From positions 1 through 64,000 of the forward strand of contig NZ_LQMW01000008.1 of assembly GCF_001541925.1 (NCBI RefSeq): DNA of 64,000 nt, read 5' to 3'. The number at the start of each line of letters is the position of its first letter. Position 1 is the stretch's first letter. Both the position numbers and the translations under genes were made by a program. The notes below the pieces were generated by a model. It saw nothing but the letters and a program-made list of their open reading frames with translations, was not told the origin of the DNA and ran no database searches. Below, piece after piece: positions 32,266 to 42,626 of the stretch. This DNA is from Nitrosopumilus sp. Nsub. GTDB lineage: Archaea; Thermoproteota; Nitrososphaeria; Nitrososphaerales; Nitrosopumilaceae.

Positions 32266-33696
32266 ATGCAAATCACGTATTCACCTGACGAAGTATTCTC
32301 AAGAATTCAACATGAAGGAATTCAGTTTATTGATTTACAATTTACTGGTTTAACTGGTCATTTTCACCACACTACAATTTCAGCAAATACATTCACTCCT
32401 GAACAGATGAAGAATGGTTTACCAAAATTAGATGGTTCATCAATTGTAGGTTTTACAACTATAGATGATTCTGATTTATTGTTAAAACCAGATCCAAGTA
32501 CATTTGCAATAATTCCTTGGATGACTGAAAATAAAACAGCTAGACTTCTTTGTGATGTGTATTGGGGAGAAGATAGAGGAAGATTATCTAGAGATCCTAG
32601 AGGTATTGCTCAAAAAGCTGAAGAATATATCAAAACCCAAGGATTTGATTATAGTACATGGGGTCCAGAAGTAGAATTTTTTGTTTTTGATAAAGTTCAT
32701 TGGGATGTTTTAACACCTTACAAAGGACAATCGTATTCAATTGAATCAAAAGAAGCTCCATGGAGCAATGATGGTGACGGATATCCAATGGGATTACAAG
32801 AAGGATATTATCCAACAACACCATCAGATACTCTCACACCATATAGAAATGAATGTGTAAATATTCTTAGTAAAAATTTTGGAATTTTATGTGATAATCA
32901 TCACCATGAAGTTGCAACTGCTGGACAATGTGAAATTGATATTATGTATGATCATATGACGAATGCTGCAGATGCTGCACAATCATACAAATATGTAATT
33001 AAAAATGTAGCACAAAAATATGGAAAAGTTGCAACATGTATGCCAAAACCAATTGCAATGGATGCAGGTTCTGGAATGCATGTTAATGTTAGTTTATGGA
33101 AAGGAAAGGATAATGCATTCTTTGATCCTGATGACGAAATTGAATTAAGTCAACTTGGTAGATATTTCTGTGGTGGGATAATCAATCACGCAAAAGCATT
33201 ATCTGCAATTTGTAATCCAACTACAAATTCATACCACAGATTAGTTCCAGGATATGAAGCTCCTGCATATATTGCATGGAGTTCAGGAAATCGTTCAGCT
33301 ATAGTTAGAGTTCCAAAACATTTGAAAGGAAAACAACATTCAAAATTAAAAAGATTAGAATTTAGAGCTCCTGATCCATCATCTAATCCATATCTTGTAT
33401 TTGCTGCAGTAACAGCAGCAGGAATGGATGGAATCAAAAAGAAAATGGATCCAGGTGACCAAGTACGTGATGATATTTTTAAAATGACAAAATCTGATAG
33501 AGCTAAACGTGGAATTGGAGTTCTTCCAAAAAGTCTTGGTGAAGCATTAGATGAATTAGAAAGTGACAGAAAATTCTTGAATCCGATTTACACCAATGAT
33601 GTAATTGATAAAATTATTGAATTAGAAAGAAGAGATCAAAGAGAAATTGCAATTAGACCACATCCCCACGAATTTTATCTTTATTTTGATGTCTAA
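32266..33696 (+). CDS. glnA: Glutamine synthetase, complete copy
   Basis: The protein has 476 residues from ATG 32266. It carries SIVGFTTID, WGPEVEFFVFD, the metal site HHHEVATAGQCEID, the ATP-site GSGMHVNVSLW and RLVPGYEAPAYIAWSSGNRSA. The late Glu loop is KRLEFRAPDPSSNPY. It fixes ammonia into glutamine and is the main assimilation step in an ammonia oxidiser. The putative adenylylation-type tyrosine is not evident near the C-terminus. It is divergent from GINS and convergent with a small membrane gene that overlaps its stop by four bases. It differs from the truncated copy at 17613 by many substitutions and is a paralogue. Confidence 0.95.
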   Translation: MQITYSPDEVFSRIQHEGIQFIDLQFTGLTGHFHHTTISANTFTPEQMKNGLPKLDGSSIVGFTTIDDSDLLLKPDPSTFAIIPWMTENKTARLLCDVYWGEDRGRLSRDPRGIAQKAEEYIKTQGFDYSTWGPEVEFFVFDKVHWDVLTPYKGQSYSIESKEAPWSNDGDGYPMGLQEGYYPTTPSDTLTPYRNECVNILSKNFGILCDNHHHEVATAGQCEIDIMYDHMTNAADAAQSYKYVIKNVAQKYGKVATCMPKPIAMDAGSGMHVNVSLWKGKDNAFFDPDDEIELSQLGRYFCGGIINHAKALSAICNPTTNSYHRLVPGYEAPAYIAWSSGNRSAIVRVPKHLKGKQHSKLKRLEFRAPDPSSNPYLVFAAVTAAGMDGIKKKMDPGDQVRDDIFKMTKSDRAKRGIGVLPKSLGEALDELESDRKFLNPIYTNDVIDKIIELERRDQREIAIRPHPHEFYLYFDV

Positions 33697-33995
33697 ACTC
33701 TTCCAGTTAATTGAAAAATAAAATATAACGAAATTCCAATTAATACAAATCCACTTCCAAAAAATATTTCCCTTTTTGTTTCTGTTGTTGTAGCTTTATA
33801 CAACAAAACACCACCGGCCAGACCTAAAAATAAAACTAAAATTCCACTAATTACTGGTTCAAAACTTGTATCTGTAATGATTGGATAAAAAATTCCAGAC
33901 AGTAATGCAAAAAATACAATTAGATAACCATACTTAAAACTCGATAATATTTTTGATGAAGTATTGGTCATAATATTTTGTAAATTATTTATCAA
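33693..33995 (-). CDS. Small membrane protein, three helices
   Basis: The 100-residue protein has hydrophobic segments at about 24-43, 48-67 and 77-97 and no recognised motif. It overlaps the stop of glnA by four bases in convergent orientation. It lies downstream of the thermosome gene? No: it precedes the thermosome stop on the map and so is transcribed after it on the same strand, 36 bases away; co-transcription is possible. Confidence 0.6.
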   Translation of the reverse strand: MINNLQNIMTNTSSKILSSFKYGYLIVFFALLSGIFYPIITDTSFEPVISGILVLFLGLAGGVLLYKATTTETKREIFFGSGFVLIGISLYFIFQLTGRV

Positions 33996-34031
33996 ATAAA
34001 CTTTTGAAGTAAGAAAATTTTTCTAACGAAA

Positions 34032-35744
34032 TTACATCATTCCGCCCATATCAGGCATTCCACCCATTCCAGGTGGCATTCCAGGTGGCATTCCACCCAT
34101 TCCAGGTGGCATTCCAGGTGGCATTCCTCCTTCTCCACCACCTCCACCACCAGAACTTTGGGTAGCGATGACATCATCAATTCTAAGAAGCATACATGCT
34201 GCTTCAGCTGCTGCTGAAACGATTTGAAGTTTAACTGCTAATGGTTCAATAATATCACTTGATTTCATATTTCCAATTTTACCTTTCATTACATCAATTC
34301 CAGTCCATTTTTCTCCCTTTTGTTGTTTTGAACGTAAAACTGTAAGAGTGTCAATTGGATCCATTCCTGCATTTTCAGAAAGTGTTAATGGAATTGATTC
34401 TAAAGCATCTGCAAATTTTTCTGCAGCTAATTGTTCTCGTCCTTCTAATGATTTTGCCCAACCTCTTAATTTTGTTGAAGCATATGTTTCAGGAGCACCG
34501 CCTCCAGCAACAATTTGTGGTTTTAAAATTACATCTTTAACTACCATTAAAGCATCATGAACAGAACGTTCAACTTCATCAACTACTCTTTGTGAACCAC
34601 CACGTAAAAGTAAAGTTACAGATTTTGGATGTTTACATCCTTCAACAAATACCCATTTATCTTCTTCAATTTTTCTTTCTTCAACAACTTCAGCACCACC
34701 TAAATCTTTTTCAAACAAGTCATCCAAGTTTGTGACAATTCTAGCACCTGTTGCTTTTGCAAGTTTGGTAAGATCACTTTCTTTAATTCTTCTAACTGCA
34801 ATAATTCCTGCTTTTGCTAAATAATGTTGTGCCATATCATCAAGTCCTTTTTGACACAATACAACATTTGCACCAGAACCAATAACTTTGTCAACCATAG
34901 TTTTGAGCATTCTATTTTCTTCATCTAAAAATGATTTTAATTGTTGAGGATTTGATATGTTAATTTTTGCGTCAGTTTCAGTTTTACTAATTTCTAGTGC
35001 AGTGTTAAGTAATGCAATTTTTGCGTCAGTAATTTTTCTAGGCATACCACCATGAACGATTTCTTTATCTAATACAATTCCCTGGACAATCATTGAATTT
35101 TTAATAGAACCGCCTGCTTTCTTTTCTACTTTAATGTCATCAATATCAACATCATATGTTTCGCCTTCTTTTTCAGAAACAGCAACTACAGATTTTACAA
35201 TAATATCTGCAAGTAAATCAGAATCTTTTCTAACTAGTTTAGTTTGCATTGAAGTTTTTGCAATTTTGTTTAACATGTTTTTGTCAACTGGAGAAATTGA
35301 GTCAGCTATTTCTTCAAGATATTCTTTTGATTTTCTAGCTGCTTTTTTGTATCCATCTACAATAATTGTTGGATGGACATCTTGATCAATTAATGATTCA
35401 GCTTGTTCTAGTAATGCACCAGCTAAAACAACAGCTGAGGTTGTTCCATCACCTACTTCATTATCAGTAGTTTTGGAAATTTCTACCAACATTTTGGCTG
35501 CTGGGTGTTGAACATCGATTTCTTTTAGAATGGTTGCACCATCATTTGTAATTGTAACGTCACCTAAGGAATCAACTAACATTTTGTCCATTCCTCGTGG
35601 ACCTAAACTGGTATGAACGATTTCAGCAACAATTTTGGCTGCTCCAATGTTGTTTTTTTGAGCATCCTTGCCTTTAGTTTCTGAACCGCCTTCTTTTAGC
35701 AGTACAACAGGCATATTTCCTTTTGAAGTTGCTTGCATACCCAT
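34032..35744 (-). CDS. thsA: Thermosome subunit (group II chaperonin)
   Basis: The 570-residue protein has the chaperonin ATP motifs [20 protein letters not shown] and [16 protein letters not shown], and the late [14 protein letters not shown]. The C-terminal tail is a run of GMPPGM and GGMPPGM repeats ending MGGMM, as in the flexible tails that point into the chamber. It folds proteins in a double-ring ATP-driven cage. A TATA box 25 bases upstream supports ATG 35744 as the start (MGMQATSK) rather than TTG 35753. It is divergent from glyA. Confidence 0.95.
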   Translation of the reverse strand: MGMQATSKGNMPVVLLKEGGSETKGKDAQKNNIGAAKIVAEIVHTSLGPRGMDKMLVDSLGDVTITNDGATILKEIDVQHPAAKMLVEISKTTDNEVGDGTTSAVVLAGALLEQAESLIDQDVHPTIIVDGYKKAARKSKEYLEEIADSISPVDKNMLNKIAKTSMQTKLVRKDSDLLADIIVKSVVAVSEKEGETYDVDIDDIKVEKKAGGSIKNSMIVQGIVLDKEIVHGGMPRKITDAKIALLNTALEISKTETDAKINISNPQQLKSFLDEENRMLKTMVDKVIGSGANVVLCQKGLDDMAQHYLAKAGIIAVRRIKESDLTKLAKATGARIVTNLDDLFEKDLGGAEVVEERKIEEDKWVFVEGCKHPKSVTLLLRGGSQRVVDEVERSVHDALMVVKDVILKPQIVAGGGAPETYASTKLRGWAKSLEGREQLAAEKFADALESIPLTLSENAGMDPIDTLTVLRSKQQKGEKWTGIDVMKGKIGNMKSSDIIEPLAVKLQIVSAAAEAACMLLRIDDVIATQSSGGGGGGEGGMPPGMPPGMGGMPPGMPPGMGGMPDMGGMM

Positions 35745-35768
35745 AATTGGCAAAACTCCAGATTCCCC

Positions 35769-35775
35769 TTTTATA
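35769..35775 (-). promoter_or_regulatory. TATA box of the thermosome gene
   Basis: On the minus strand TATAAAA, preceded by a purine-rich BRE-like GAAGG, lies about 25-31 bases before ATG 35744. This is the normal archaeal TATA to start distance and predicts a leaderless or nearly leaderless message. Confidence 0.6.
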
Positions 35776-35837
35776 CCTTCCAGATCAGGATTGAAAAGAT
35801 GATTAGATATCGGTGTTTTTAAATTGGGAAAACCAAA

Positions 35838-37169
35838 ATGGAAAATATGGTAAAGTCACAAAATAAAGAATCTTATAATAAAATATTTGCAAAATTAAAA
35901 GAACATCATAAATGGTTTGAGAATTCTATTCCATTAATCGCTAGTGAAAATATTCCTAGTCCTGCAGTTAGAGAAGCAATAATTTCTGATTTTGGTAATA
36001 GATATGCAGAAGGTTGGCCTGGAGATAGAGTTTATGCTGGATGTATCTACATTGATGATGTAGAAGTAGAATGTATGAAATTAGCTAAAAAACTTTACAA
36101 AGCAAAATTTGCTGATGTTAGACCTATTTCAGGAGTTGTTGCAAACTTAGCAGTATATTCAGCTTATTCAAATCCTGGTGATGTAATGATTGCACCATCC
36201 ATTCCTGCTGGTGGACATATTTCACATGGTAAAAGAGAACATTCAGGTACTGCAGGATTAGTACATGGTTTAGAAATTGAGTTTTATCCATTTAATGCTG
36301 AAGACATGACAATTGATGTTGACAAAACTAAACAGAAAGTTAAGGAACTCAAGAAAAATAATCGTCTTCCAAAAATGGCAATGTTTGGTGGTTCATTATT
36401 TTTGTTCCCACATCCAGTAAAGGAGTTATCAGATTTTCTTAAAACATATGATATTCACATCAATTATGATGCAGCACATGTTGCAGGATTAATTGCTGGT
36501 GGTAAATTCCAGGATCCATTACGTGAAGGAGCAGATACAATGACTATGAGTACTCACAAAACATTGTTTGGTCCTCAAGGGGGATTAGTTTTAGGTTCAG
36601 AAGAACATGAAGAGCCAATCAAGAAAGCAACATTCCCAGGATTAACTAGCAGTCATCATATCAATAACATGGCAGGAAAAGCTGTTGCATTTGCTGAAGC
36701 ATTAGAATTTGGAAAAGATTATGCATCTCAAGTTATTAAAAATGCAAAAATATTTGCTGAAGCACTAAATGATGTTGGATTCAAAGTATTAGGTGAAAGT
36801 AGAGGATACACACAATCACATCAAATTGCAGTTAATGTTTTAGATTATTCTGATGGTGGTAAAGTTGAAGCTGAATTAGAAAAAGCAAACATAATTGTTA
36901 ACAGACAACTAATTCCTGGAGATATCAAAGCTGGAAGAAATTATTTCCATCCAGGAGGTATTAGATTAGGTGTATCTGAAATAACAAGATTAGGAATGAA
37001 AGAAAATGAAATGAAAGAGATTGCTGTATTCATTAAAGATATAATTATTGACAAAAAGGATCCAAAGAAAGTTCTTCCAAAAGTAAAATCTTGGAGAAAA
37101 GATTATCAAAAAGTCAAATATTGTTTTGATAAGAAACTTGGCGCTTATGAATACGTCAAATTAAGATAA
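35838..37169 (+). CDS. glyA: Serine hydroxymethyltransferase
   Basis: The 443-residue PLP enzyme shows SENIPSPAVREA, YAEGWPGDRVYAG, the His-containing YDAAHVAGLI and the PLP lysine segment STHKTLFGPQGG. It interconverts serine and glycine using a one-carbon carrier and supplies one-carbon units. The archaeal type uses tetrahydrofolate or a methanopterin; which is used here cannot be read. It shares its upstream region with the divergent thermosome gene and converges on the PolD large subunit gene two bases away. Confidence 0.95.
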   Translation: MENMVKSQNKESYNKIFAKLKEHHKWFENSIPLIASENIPSPAVREAIISDFGNRYAEGWPGDRVYAGCIYIDDVEVECMKLAKKLYKAKFADVRPISGVVANLAVYSAYSNPGDVMIAPSIPAGGHISHGKREHSGTAGLVHGLEIEFYPFNAEDMTIDVDKTKQKVKELKKNNRLPKMAMFGGSLFLFPHPVKELSDFLKTYDIHINYDAAHVAGLIAGGKFQDPLREGADTMTMSTHKTLFGPQGGLVLGSEEHEEPIKKATFPGLTSSHHINNMAGKAVAFAEALEFGKDYASQVIKNAKIFAEALNDVGFKVLGESRGYTQSHQIAVNVLDYSDGGKVEAELEKANIIVNRQLIPGDIKAGRNYFHPGGIRLGVSEITRLGMKENEMKEIAVFIKDIIIDKKDPKKVLPKVKSWRKDYQKVKYCFDKKLGAYEYVKLR

Positions 37170-37171
37170 TT

Positions 37172-40100
37172 TTACGCATAATCAGTAAGAAGTGATTGGT
37201 CACCTTGACCTTTTCCAAAAACCAATTCAATCTCATCAGATAGAGCATGAATTCTTCCCCGTTGATATTCTCCAACATCATATTTGTCAACTAATCTTTT
37301 TGCAAGTTTTAGGTATTTTTCAACAGAGCCCCTAGTGATTGTTGCAATTAATTTATGCCCACAAACACATGTTTGAATTAGAGGCATTCGACGATATGAC
37401 TTTCCACATGCAGTACATCTAAAACTTTGTCTAGCATACGCTCTAAGATTTCCCATGATATCTGGTACAAGATGTGTTGAAATTACATTTGAAACAATTT
37501 CAGATGGATTTACCACATTAATCAATTCAGCATTTTTCACTTGCATATCAAATTTATCAAGCATTGAACCTAATGTCGAATATGCACTTCTTGATTTAGA
37601 AGTAGTTAATGATGATGTTAAATGGGTAAAATGATAATCAAAGAATTGTCTTTTAGTTTCTAATCTAGATTTGATTATTTCAACTGAAGTCACATCCGAT
37701 GCTTTACTTTGTTGATTTGTAGATTCAAAAAATTCTAGTGGAAGAATTTTTGTTACTTCAAGATTATGTGCCTGAGGTTGTGATTCATGTGGTAATACTA
37801 GAGGTTGTACAAGTAATGGAGCATCCATTAAACCTCCTATTCTATCAGATAGAAATTGTCGAGAGAAATTTAGTAAGCTATCCATTAACAACATTATTGA
37901 ATCTGCATCACCATCAGCATCACGTCTCTTTGCTGAATGCCAATTTGGTGTACCAAAACAAACATGAGTATCAGTATATCCAATAATTCTACCTACAATT
38001 CCAACTGAAGTATGAGGTGCTAAACCAATTATTAGATGACCAATTAATTCTTCAGAGTTGTTTACATCATAAAATGAAGATTTACTATAGAATTTTGTTA
38101 AAAGAGTATCAATATATTTACAAGTCGAAATTAAATATTTTCCACTCTCTTCAGGAATTATAACATCTTGCATTCTAAGTTCTATGGTTTGGTCAATATT
38201 TTCAAGCGGTTTTCCATCAATATCATGAGAATAACCTAATTCCTTTAGTTTTTCAATTGATGTTCCAATCCATGATGGTTTGAATTGAGTTAACGGAGAA
38301 TTTGTTGCATCAAATCTAATAGTTCCATCTTTGAATGTTGTTAAGCCAAAAGTTTGACGTACTAATCCCTTTTCTAACGGTTCAGCAATTTTATCTTGAC
38401 TGATTAATTCCTTAAGACCTTTGAATGGTTCTTTTGCTCGTAGGCCCATTTTCTCTTGGGCTAAAAGTAATCGTGATTTTAATGGAAATTCTTTATGTGA
38501 ATGTGCAGGAGCTTGTCTTTTACATTTTTCACAAAATGGCTCTGTCAATGTATCTCTACAATTATTACATCTGAAAGTAACTGATGTTTTTTTACCACAA
38601 TTAGAACAGTTGATTCCAATAGAAGGCTCATTACATTGTTCACAATTTCTGTTGTAAATATTAGCAAAAAAGTGCTCATTTCGTGATGCTTTTAGAAGAT
38701 CTCTGGTTGGTCCACCTTTATCAGAAATTGGGAATAATGTGTGTGTAGGTGGTTTCATTTGTCGTGGAGCTGCTTTTTCAGGTCTTCCGATTCTAACTCC
38801 GATTGATGTTGAAAATTTATTATTAATTTTAATTTTTGATGAATTTGATAAAATCTCAGGAATGGATAAATCATTAATTTCTGGTTTAGTTACAAATAAC
38901 AAATTAAAGAAAATTTTTGCTTCGTCATTTTCTAAAACAATTGATTGATTTACAACTTTATGTGGGGTTCCTAATTTTTCTAAAATTTTCTTTTTTTCTA
39001 TAGAATATTCAATTTTGTTTTCATCAATGTTTTTTGTTTGTAAAAGTCGATGTAATTCTTCAGATGAAATTTTGTCCCAATAATAGAGGTAATGTGGATG
39101 TAATGAAAGATGATAATCAATTGAGATTTTTAATGCTTCATCTATTGAAGGTACTTTGGATAAAAATTGTTCAAGAAATGGATTTTTAGTCTCTGATTTT
39201 GAAATAATTTCTTTTAATTGTTCTATCCAAATTTCTTCTACATATCCAGAAGGAATTAGTTGAGCATTATTTTCAAGAAAATCTCCAAATGTAATTAAAA
39301 TATCTCCAAGATGAAGAATTTTTTCAATTTTATTTTTTATTTCTAATCCATGTTTAACATTTTTAATTTTAACAACGTCTCCATTTTGAAGACGTACGGT
39401 TGGAGTTTCAATTGAATCAACAAATGCTACAGTAGCACCTTTCCCAGGAATATCGATTTTAACTTGTGTTCCAACTGCGATGGTATGGTCTAAGATTTCA
39501 GCTACTACTGGATGAAATCCTACTGCTGCAAACCCAGTATTACATGCTCTTCCATATCTGAGCCTAAATCCACCTAATTTGTTAGGCATAGATAAGACAG
39601 ACCTTCCAGTAATTACCTCTCTCATTCTTTTTGCTGCAGCATCTTCTTGATTATCTCCAGTTTGCACCGCACCCTTAAGATCATTAAGCCATTCCCAACC
39701 ATCTAAATTGTACATCTCTATTCTTTTCAGTAATTTTTTAGATCTTCCAATCAAACCGTCATTAAGTACACGTAAAGCTCCACCTCTAACTCGGTCTGTT
39801 TGAATTCGAGTCATTCCTTTATGATTTACAACTTCATATGGATCAGTATCCACTCCAGCTAATTCAACAGGAAGATTTGAGATAACATGTTCAATATCTT
39901 CGTCTAAAATATGAAATTGAAAGCTGCTAGCTTCTCTTTCATAAATTCTCAATTCTTCAACAAATCTACCTGTTTCATCATCAAAGGAATTTGCTTGAAA
40001 TTTTGATAATCCAGCTATTTTTCTAACATGATCTGCAATTAACAATGTCACTGCAGATTCGGTTCCACCTGCTGAACGCATTGGTCCTGCAATTGAAACT

Positions 40101-40549
40101 GAAAGATAATCTGTTCCATCTTTATTTTTCTTAATTTTTACTTCACTGATTCCCTGTAAAGGAGCAATTGTTACACCTTCAGTAATTATTGCCAATCCTA
40201 CACGAACTGCAAGATCAAGTTTATCTTCTAGAGATGCTTCTGGGAGAGAATATTTTCCTAAAGCAATGTCTTTTGCTAAAATTAAAGCAGATAGTTCTTT
40301 TCCATTAATTTTTAAAATTTCTCTTAAAGGATCTGCGATATCAATTTCGTGCATTTTTGCAACCCTATCTGCTAGATCAAATGCGATTTTAGGCTCAATT
40401 ATGCCTGATGAATCTACTAAAGTTGATTTTGCGGCTGCTGCATGCTCAAAAATTGAATATGTTGTTTTTGAGAGATTTGAATAATAATTAAGATAATAAT
40501 CAGGCATTTCAATCCCACGAATACGAGAAATTGCGTCATTTTCAGACAT
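37172..40549 (-). CDS. polC: DNA polymerase D large subunit (DP2)
   Basis: The 1,125-residue protein has the normal DP2 length with no intein. The N-terminal region has SIAGPMRSAGGTESAV. The catalytic acidic motif is KRRDADGDADSI at about 870-880. A central zinc region contains CEQCNEPSIGINCSNC and CNNCRDTLTEPFCEKC, and a C-terminal one has CTACGKSYRR and CVCGHK. DP2 is the catalytic subunit of the replicative PolD. Its partner DP1 is encoded at 44850-46298, close to the origin. GGGP synthase is upstream on the same strand with a 15-base gap, so the two may be co-transcribed. Confidence 0.96.
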   Translation of the reverse strand: MSENDAISRIRGIEMPDYYLNYYSNLSKTTYSIFEHAAAAKSTLVDSSGIIEPKIAFDLADRVAKMHEIDIADPLREILKINGKELSALILAKDIALGKYSLPEASLEDKLDLAVRVGLAIITEGVTIAPLQGISEVKIKKNKDGTDYLSVSIAGPMRSAGGTESAVTLLIADHVRKIAGLSKFQANSFDDETGRFVEELRIYEREASSFQFHILDEDIEHVISNLPVELAGVDTDPYEVVNHKGMTRIQTDRVRGGALRVLNDGLIGRSKKLLKRIEMYNLDGWEWLNDLKGAVQTGDNQEDAAAKRMREVITGRSVLSMPNKLGGFRLRYGRACNTGFAAVGFHPVVAEILDHTIAVGTQVKIDIPGKGATVAFVDSIETPTVRLQNGDVVKIKNVKHGLEIKNKIEKILHLGDILITFGDFLENNAQLIPSGYVEEIWIEQLKEIISKSETKNPFLEQFLSKVPSIDEALKISIDYHLSLHPHYLYYWDKISSEELHRLLQTKNIDENKIEYSIEKKKILEKLGTPHKVVNQSIVLENDEAKIFFNLLFVTKPEINDLSIPEILSNSSKIKINNKFSTSIGVRIGRPEKAAPRQMKPPTHTLFPISDKGGPTRDLLKASRNEHFFANIYNRNCEQCNEPSIGINCSNCGKKTSVTFRCNNCRDTLTEPFCEKCKRQAPAHSHKEFPLKSRLLLAQEKMGLRAKEPFKGLKELISQDKIAEPLEKGLVRQTFGLTTFKDGTIRFDATNSPLTQFKPSWIGTSIEKLKELGYSHDIDGKPLENIDQTIELRMQDVIIPEESGKYLISTCKYIDTLLTKFYSKSSFYDVNNSEELIGHLIIGLAPHTSVGIVGRIIGYTDTHVCFGTPNWHSAKRRDADGDADSIMLLMDSLLNFSRQFLSDRIGGLMDAPLLVQPLVLPHESQPQAHNLEVTKILPLEFFESTNQQSKASDVTSVEIIKSRLETKRQFFDYHFTHLTSSLTTSKSRSAYSTLGSMLDKFDMQVKNAELINVVNPSEIVSNVISTHLVPDIMGNLRAYARQSFRCTACGKSYRRMPLIQTCVCGHKLIATITRGSVEKYLKLAKRLVDKYDVGEYQRGRIHALSDEIELVFGKGQGDQSLLTDYA

Positions 40550-40564
40550 AATAGAATATTATTA

Positions 40565-41311
40565 CTAACTTCTTTGAATTGCTTTTGCTATTTCCTCTAA
40601 TTTTGACAGACTACCGCCCTTTTCAAGAAAAGTTCCAATAACTAATGCATCTGCACCAGCCTTTACAAGATTTTCAGCAGTTTCAACATCTTTAATTCCA
40701 CCACCAACTATCAGAAATCCATTGAATGTGTGTCTAACAGTTTTTACCATTTCTGGAGTTACACTAGATTTTGCACCTGAACCTGCTTCTAGGTATACAA
40801 ATCTCATTCCAAGAAATTGTGCTGCTAATGAGTATGCTGCTGCAATTTTTGGTTTCTCAAACGGAATACCTCTAGCAGACCCAACAAACCAAGCAGACGT
40901 ACCATCTCCTATAACTAAATAAGAAGTTGGAAGTGGTTCTAAGCCAAATTTAGCTACACTTGGAGCAGCTAATGCTTGAGCTTGAGTAATGAAATAAGGA
41001 TTTTCAGAGTTCATTAAAGAACTGAATAAGATTGCATCAGCATCAGGTACAACACCTGTTACATTTCCAGGAAATAGAATAATTGGAATTTGAATATTTT
41101 TTTTAATTCCTTTAACAACTTGAGACATTTCAATTTGATCAGTTGCAGATGAGCCCCCTACTAGTATAGCAGAAGCGCCTATTTTTTCTACATCTTGAGC
41201 TAGTTTACTTGAAGCCTCTAAATTAGAAACTTCTGAATCAATTAAGACAAACAGTAATGCGTTTTTTTTCTCTAATTCAGATTTTAAGAACGATTCTACT
41301 TTTCCAGCCAT
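40565..41311 (-). CDS. Geranylgeranylglyceryl phosphate synthase
   Basis: The 248-residue TIM-barrel protein has the family start (LLFVLIDSE), ILVGGSSATDQIE, LFPGNVTGVV, YLEAGSGAKSSV and IVGGGIKDVETA with phosphate-binding GADALVIGTFLEKGG. It joins geranylgeranyl diphosphate to sn-glycerol-1-phosphate, the first committed step of archaeal ether lipids. It is a firm archaeal marker for this part of the window. Confidence 0.93.
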   Translation of the reverse strand: MAGKVESFLKSELEKKNALLFVLIDSEVSNLEASSKLAQDVEKIGASAILVGGSSATDQIEMSQVVKGIKKNIQIPIILFPGNVTGVVPDADAILFSSLMNSENPYFITQAQALAAPSVAKFGLEPLPTSYLVIGDGTSAWFVGSARGIPFEKPKIAAAYSLAAQFLGMRFVYLEAGSGAKSSVTPEMVKTVRHTFNGFLIVGGGIKDVETAENLVKAGADALVIGTFLEKGGSLSKLEEIAKAIQRS

Positions 41312-41376
41312 AGTTTTGATTTGTATATGACACTTTAAAGTTTAATTGGAATGTCGGTATACAGTTTTGTATAGCT

Positions 41377-41739
41377 ATGGTAGAGTCTGAAGAATCTAAT
41401 TTTAACAACATTATTAGGAAAATTATCAAAAAATCACTGTTTACAGAGCGACAAATTGAAATTATTTTAAATCAAAAGAATCTTTTAGAATCAAGTTTTT
41501 CTATATCTAAAGGCGCGTATTATAGACAAGTGAGTCAATCTAGAGAGAAATTAGTCGCATTATTCTACTCAATCATACTTTTACGTGGTTTAGGCATACT
41601 TTTACCTGATGATATTGATGTGATATCTAAACTTTCAGAGCAAATAAGCGTGATAAATGAGAGTGACATATTTCCAGAACGAGAAGATGAAGTGATTAAT
41701 GTGATAGAGAAGTTAATCAGACAGGCGTCAAACATGTGA
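41377..41739 (+). CDS. Conserved-looking helical protein of unknown function
   Basis: The 120-residue protein is rich in predicted helices: NNIIRKIIKKSLFTERQIEIILNQ, then a basic SKGAYYRQVSQSREKL with helix-turn-helix-like spacing. No family is recognised, and the sequence is compatible with a small DNA-binding regulator. It is divergent from the GGGP synthase gene; the 65-base gap holds both promoters. Confidence 0.55.
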   Translation: MVESEESNFNNIIRKIIKKSLFTERQIEIILNQKNLLESSFSISKGAYYRQVSQSREKLVALFYSIILLRGLGILLPDDIDVISKLSEQISVINESDIFPEREDEVINVIEKLIRQASNM

Positions 41740-41886
41740 TTAATGTGATTTGTATGAAATATTCAAAGAATGAATGAATGAGATTGTTAATTTTATAATG
41801 TGATAGTTTGTGTGAGATTGTTAATCTAAAGTGTAAAATATTATTGGTCAATCACAATAAATCACCTCTTAGGCATAGAAGTTGTG

Positions 41887-42492
41887 ATGTTAGTTGAAAT
41901 TCCTGATCCTGAAGTGATTTTAGGTGTGATTGTAGCATTTTTGATAGGATTAGGTGGTTTGTATTTATTTTTCAAAATACGTCCATTCATTAAATCTAGT
42001 AGTGATATTGCAGATCCTACTCAAACAGAGCGTTTAGAGTACTATGAAAAGCAGTTAATTGATATGAAAATACGCCTGGATGCATTAGAAATACAAGGAA
42101 TTGATGAAAAGCCTGAAGATCCTAATTTAGAATTAAAACAATTTATGCAAAAATTAATTGAAGAGAATAAGGAGCCTGAAAAACAAATTGAAGTTGTTGA
42201 ACAGCCTGAAGTAATAGTTGAACAGCCTGTTTCTGTGCCTAATCTTCCAAATATTGAACATGTGAGCCCAACAGACTATGTGTTACGTCTAATCACAAAC
42301 AAAACTATGACATCACGTGATATACAAATCACAACAAAAAAGAGTAGAGAACACACTTCAAGGTTAATGAAGAAATTATTTGAAAGTGGTTTGGTTGAAA
42401 GAAACACGGAAACTAAACCATATACTTATTCAATAACTGAAAAAGGAAAATCTAAAGTTGGGGACATTTCATCTAATCCAACTGTTGTATAG
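41887..42492 (+). CDS. Membrane-anchored winged-helix protein
   Basis: From ATG 41887 the protein has 201 residues. A single N-terminal helix (VILGVIVAFLIGLGGLYLFF) is followed by a short coiled coil (ERLEYYEKQLIDMKIRLDAL), then a Pro/Glu/Val-rich linker with EQPEVIVEQP repeats. The C-terminal winged helix runs from DYVLRLITNKTMTSRDIQ to YSITEKGKSKV. This is the layout of a one-component regulator tethered to the inner face of the membrane. What it senses is unknown. The gene is solitary, with 144 bases upstream holding several GTGATTAATGTGAT-like repeats. Confidence 0.65.
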   Translation: MLVEIPDPEVILGVIVAFLIGLGGLYLFFKIRPFIKSSSDIADPTQTERLEYYEKQLIDMKIRLDALEIQGIDEKPEDPNLELKQFMQKLIEENKEPEKQIEVVEQPEVIVEQPVSVPNLPNIEHVSPTDYVLRLITNKTMTSRDIQITTKKSREHTSRLMKKLFESGLVERNTETKPYTYSITEKGKSKVGDISSNPTVV

Positions 42493-42626
42493 ATAGTTCT
42501 GTAAACTCTTTTAGAGAAATTTATTGAGAAATTTTGTAATTTGGTCTTAATTTCTTCTTAAATTTTATTTATTTATTAAAATTGTAAATTATTAAATTAT
42601 ATATATTATTAAATTATAATCAAAAT

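Noticed and set aside
34348-34560. Plus-strand open frames inside the thermosome gene
   Set aside because: They are antisense shadows; the minus-strand chaperonin motifs account for the region.
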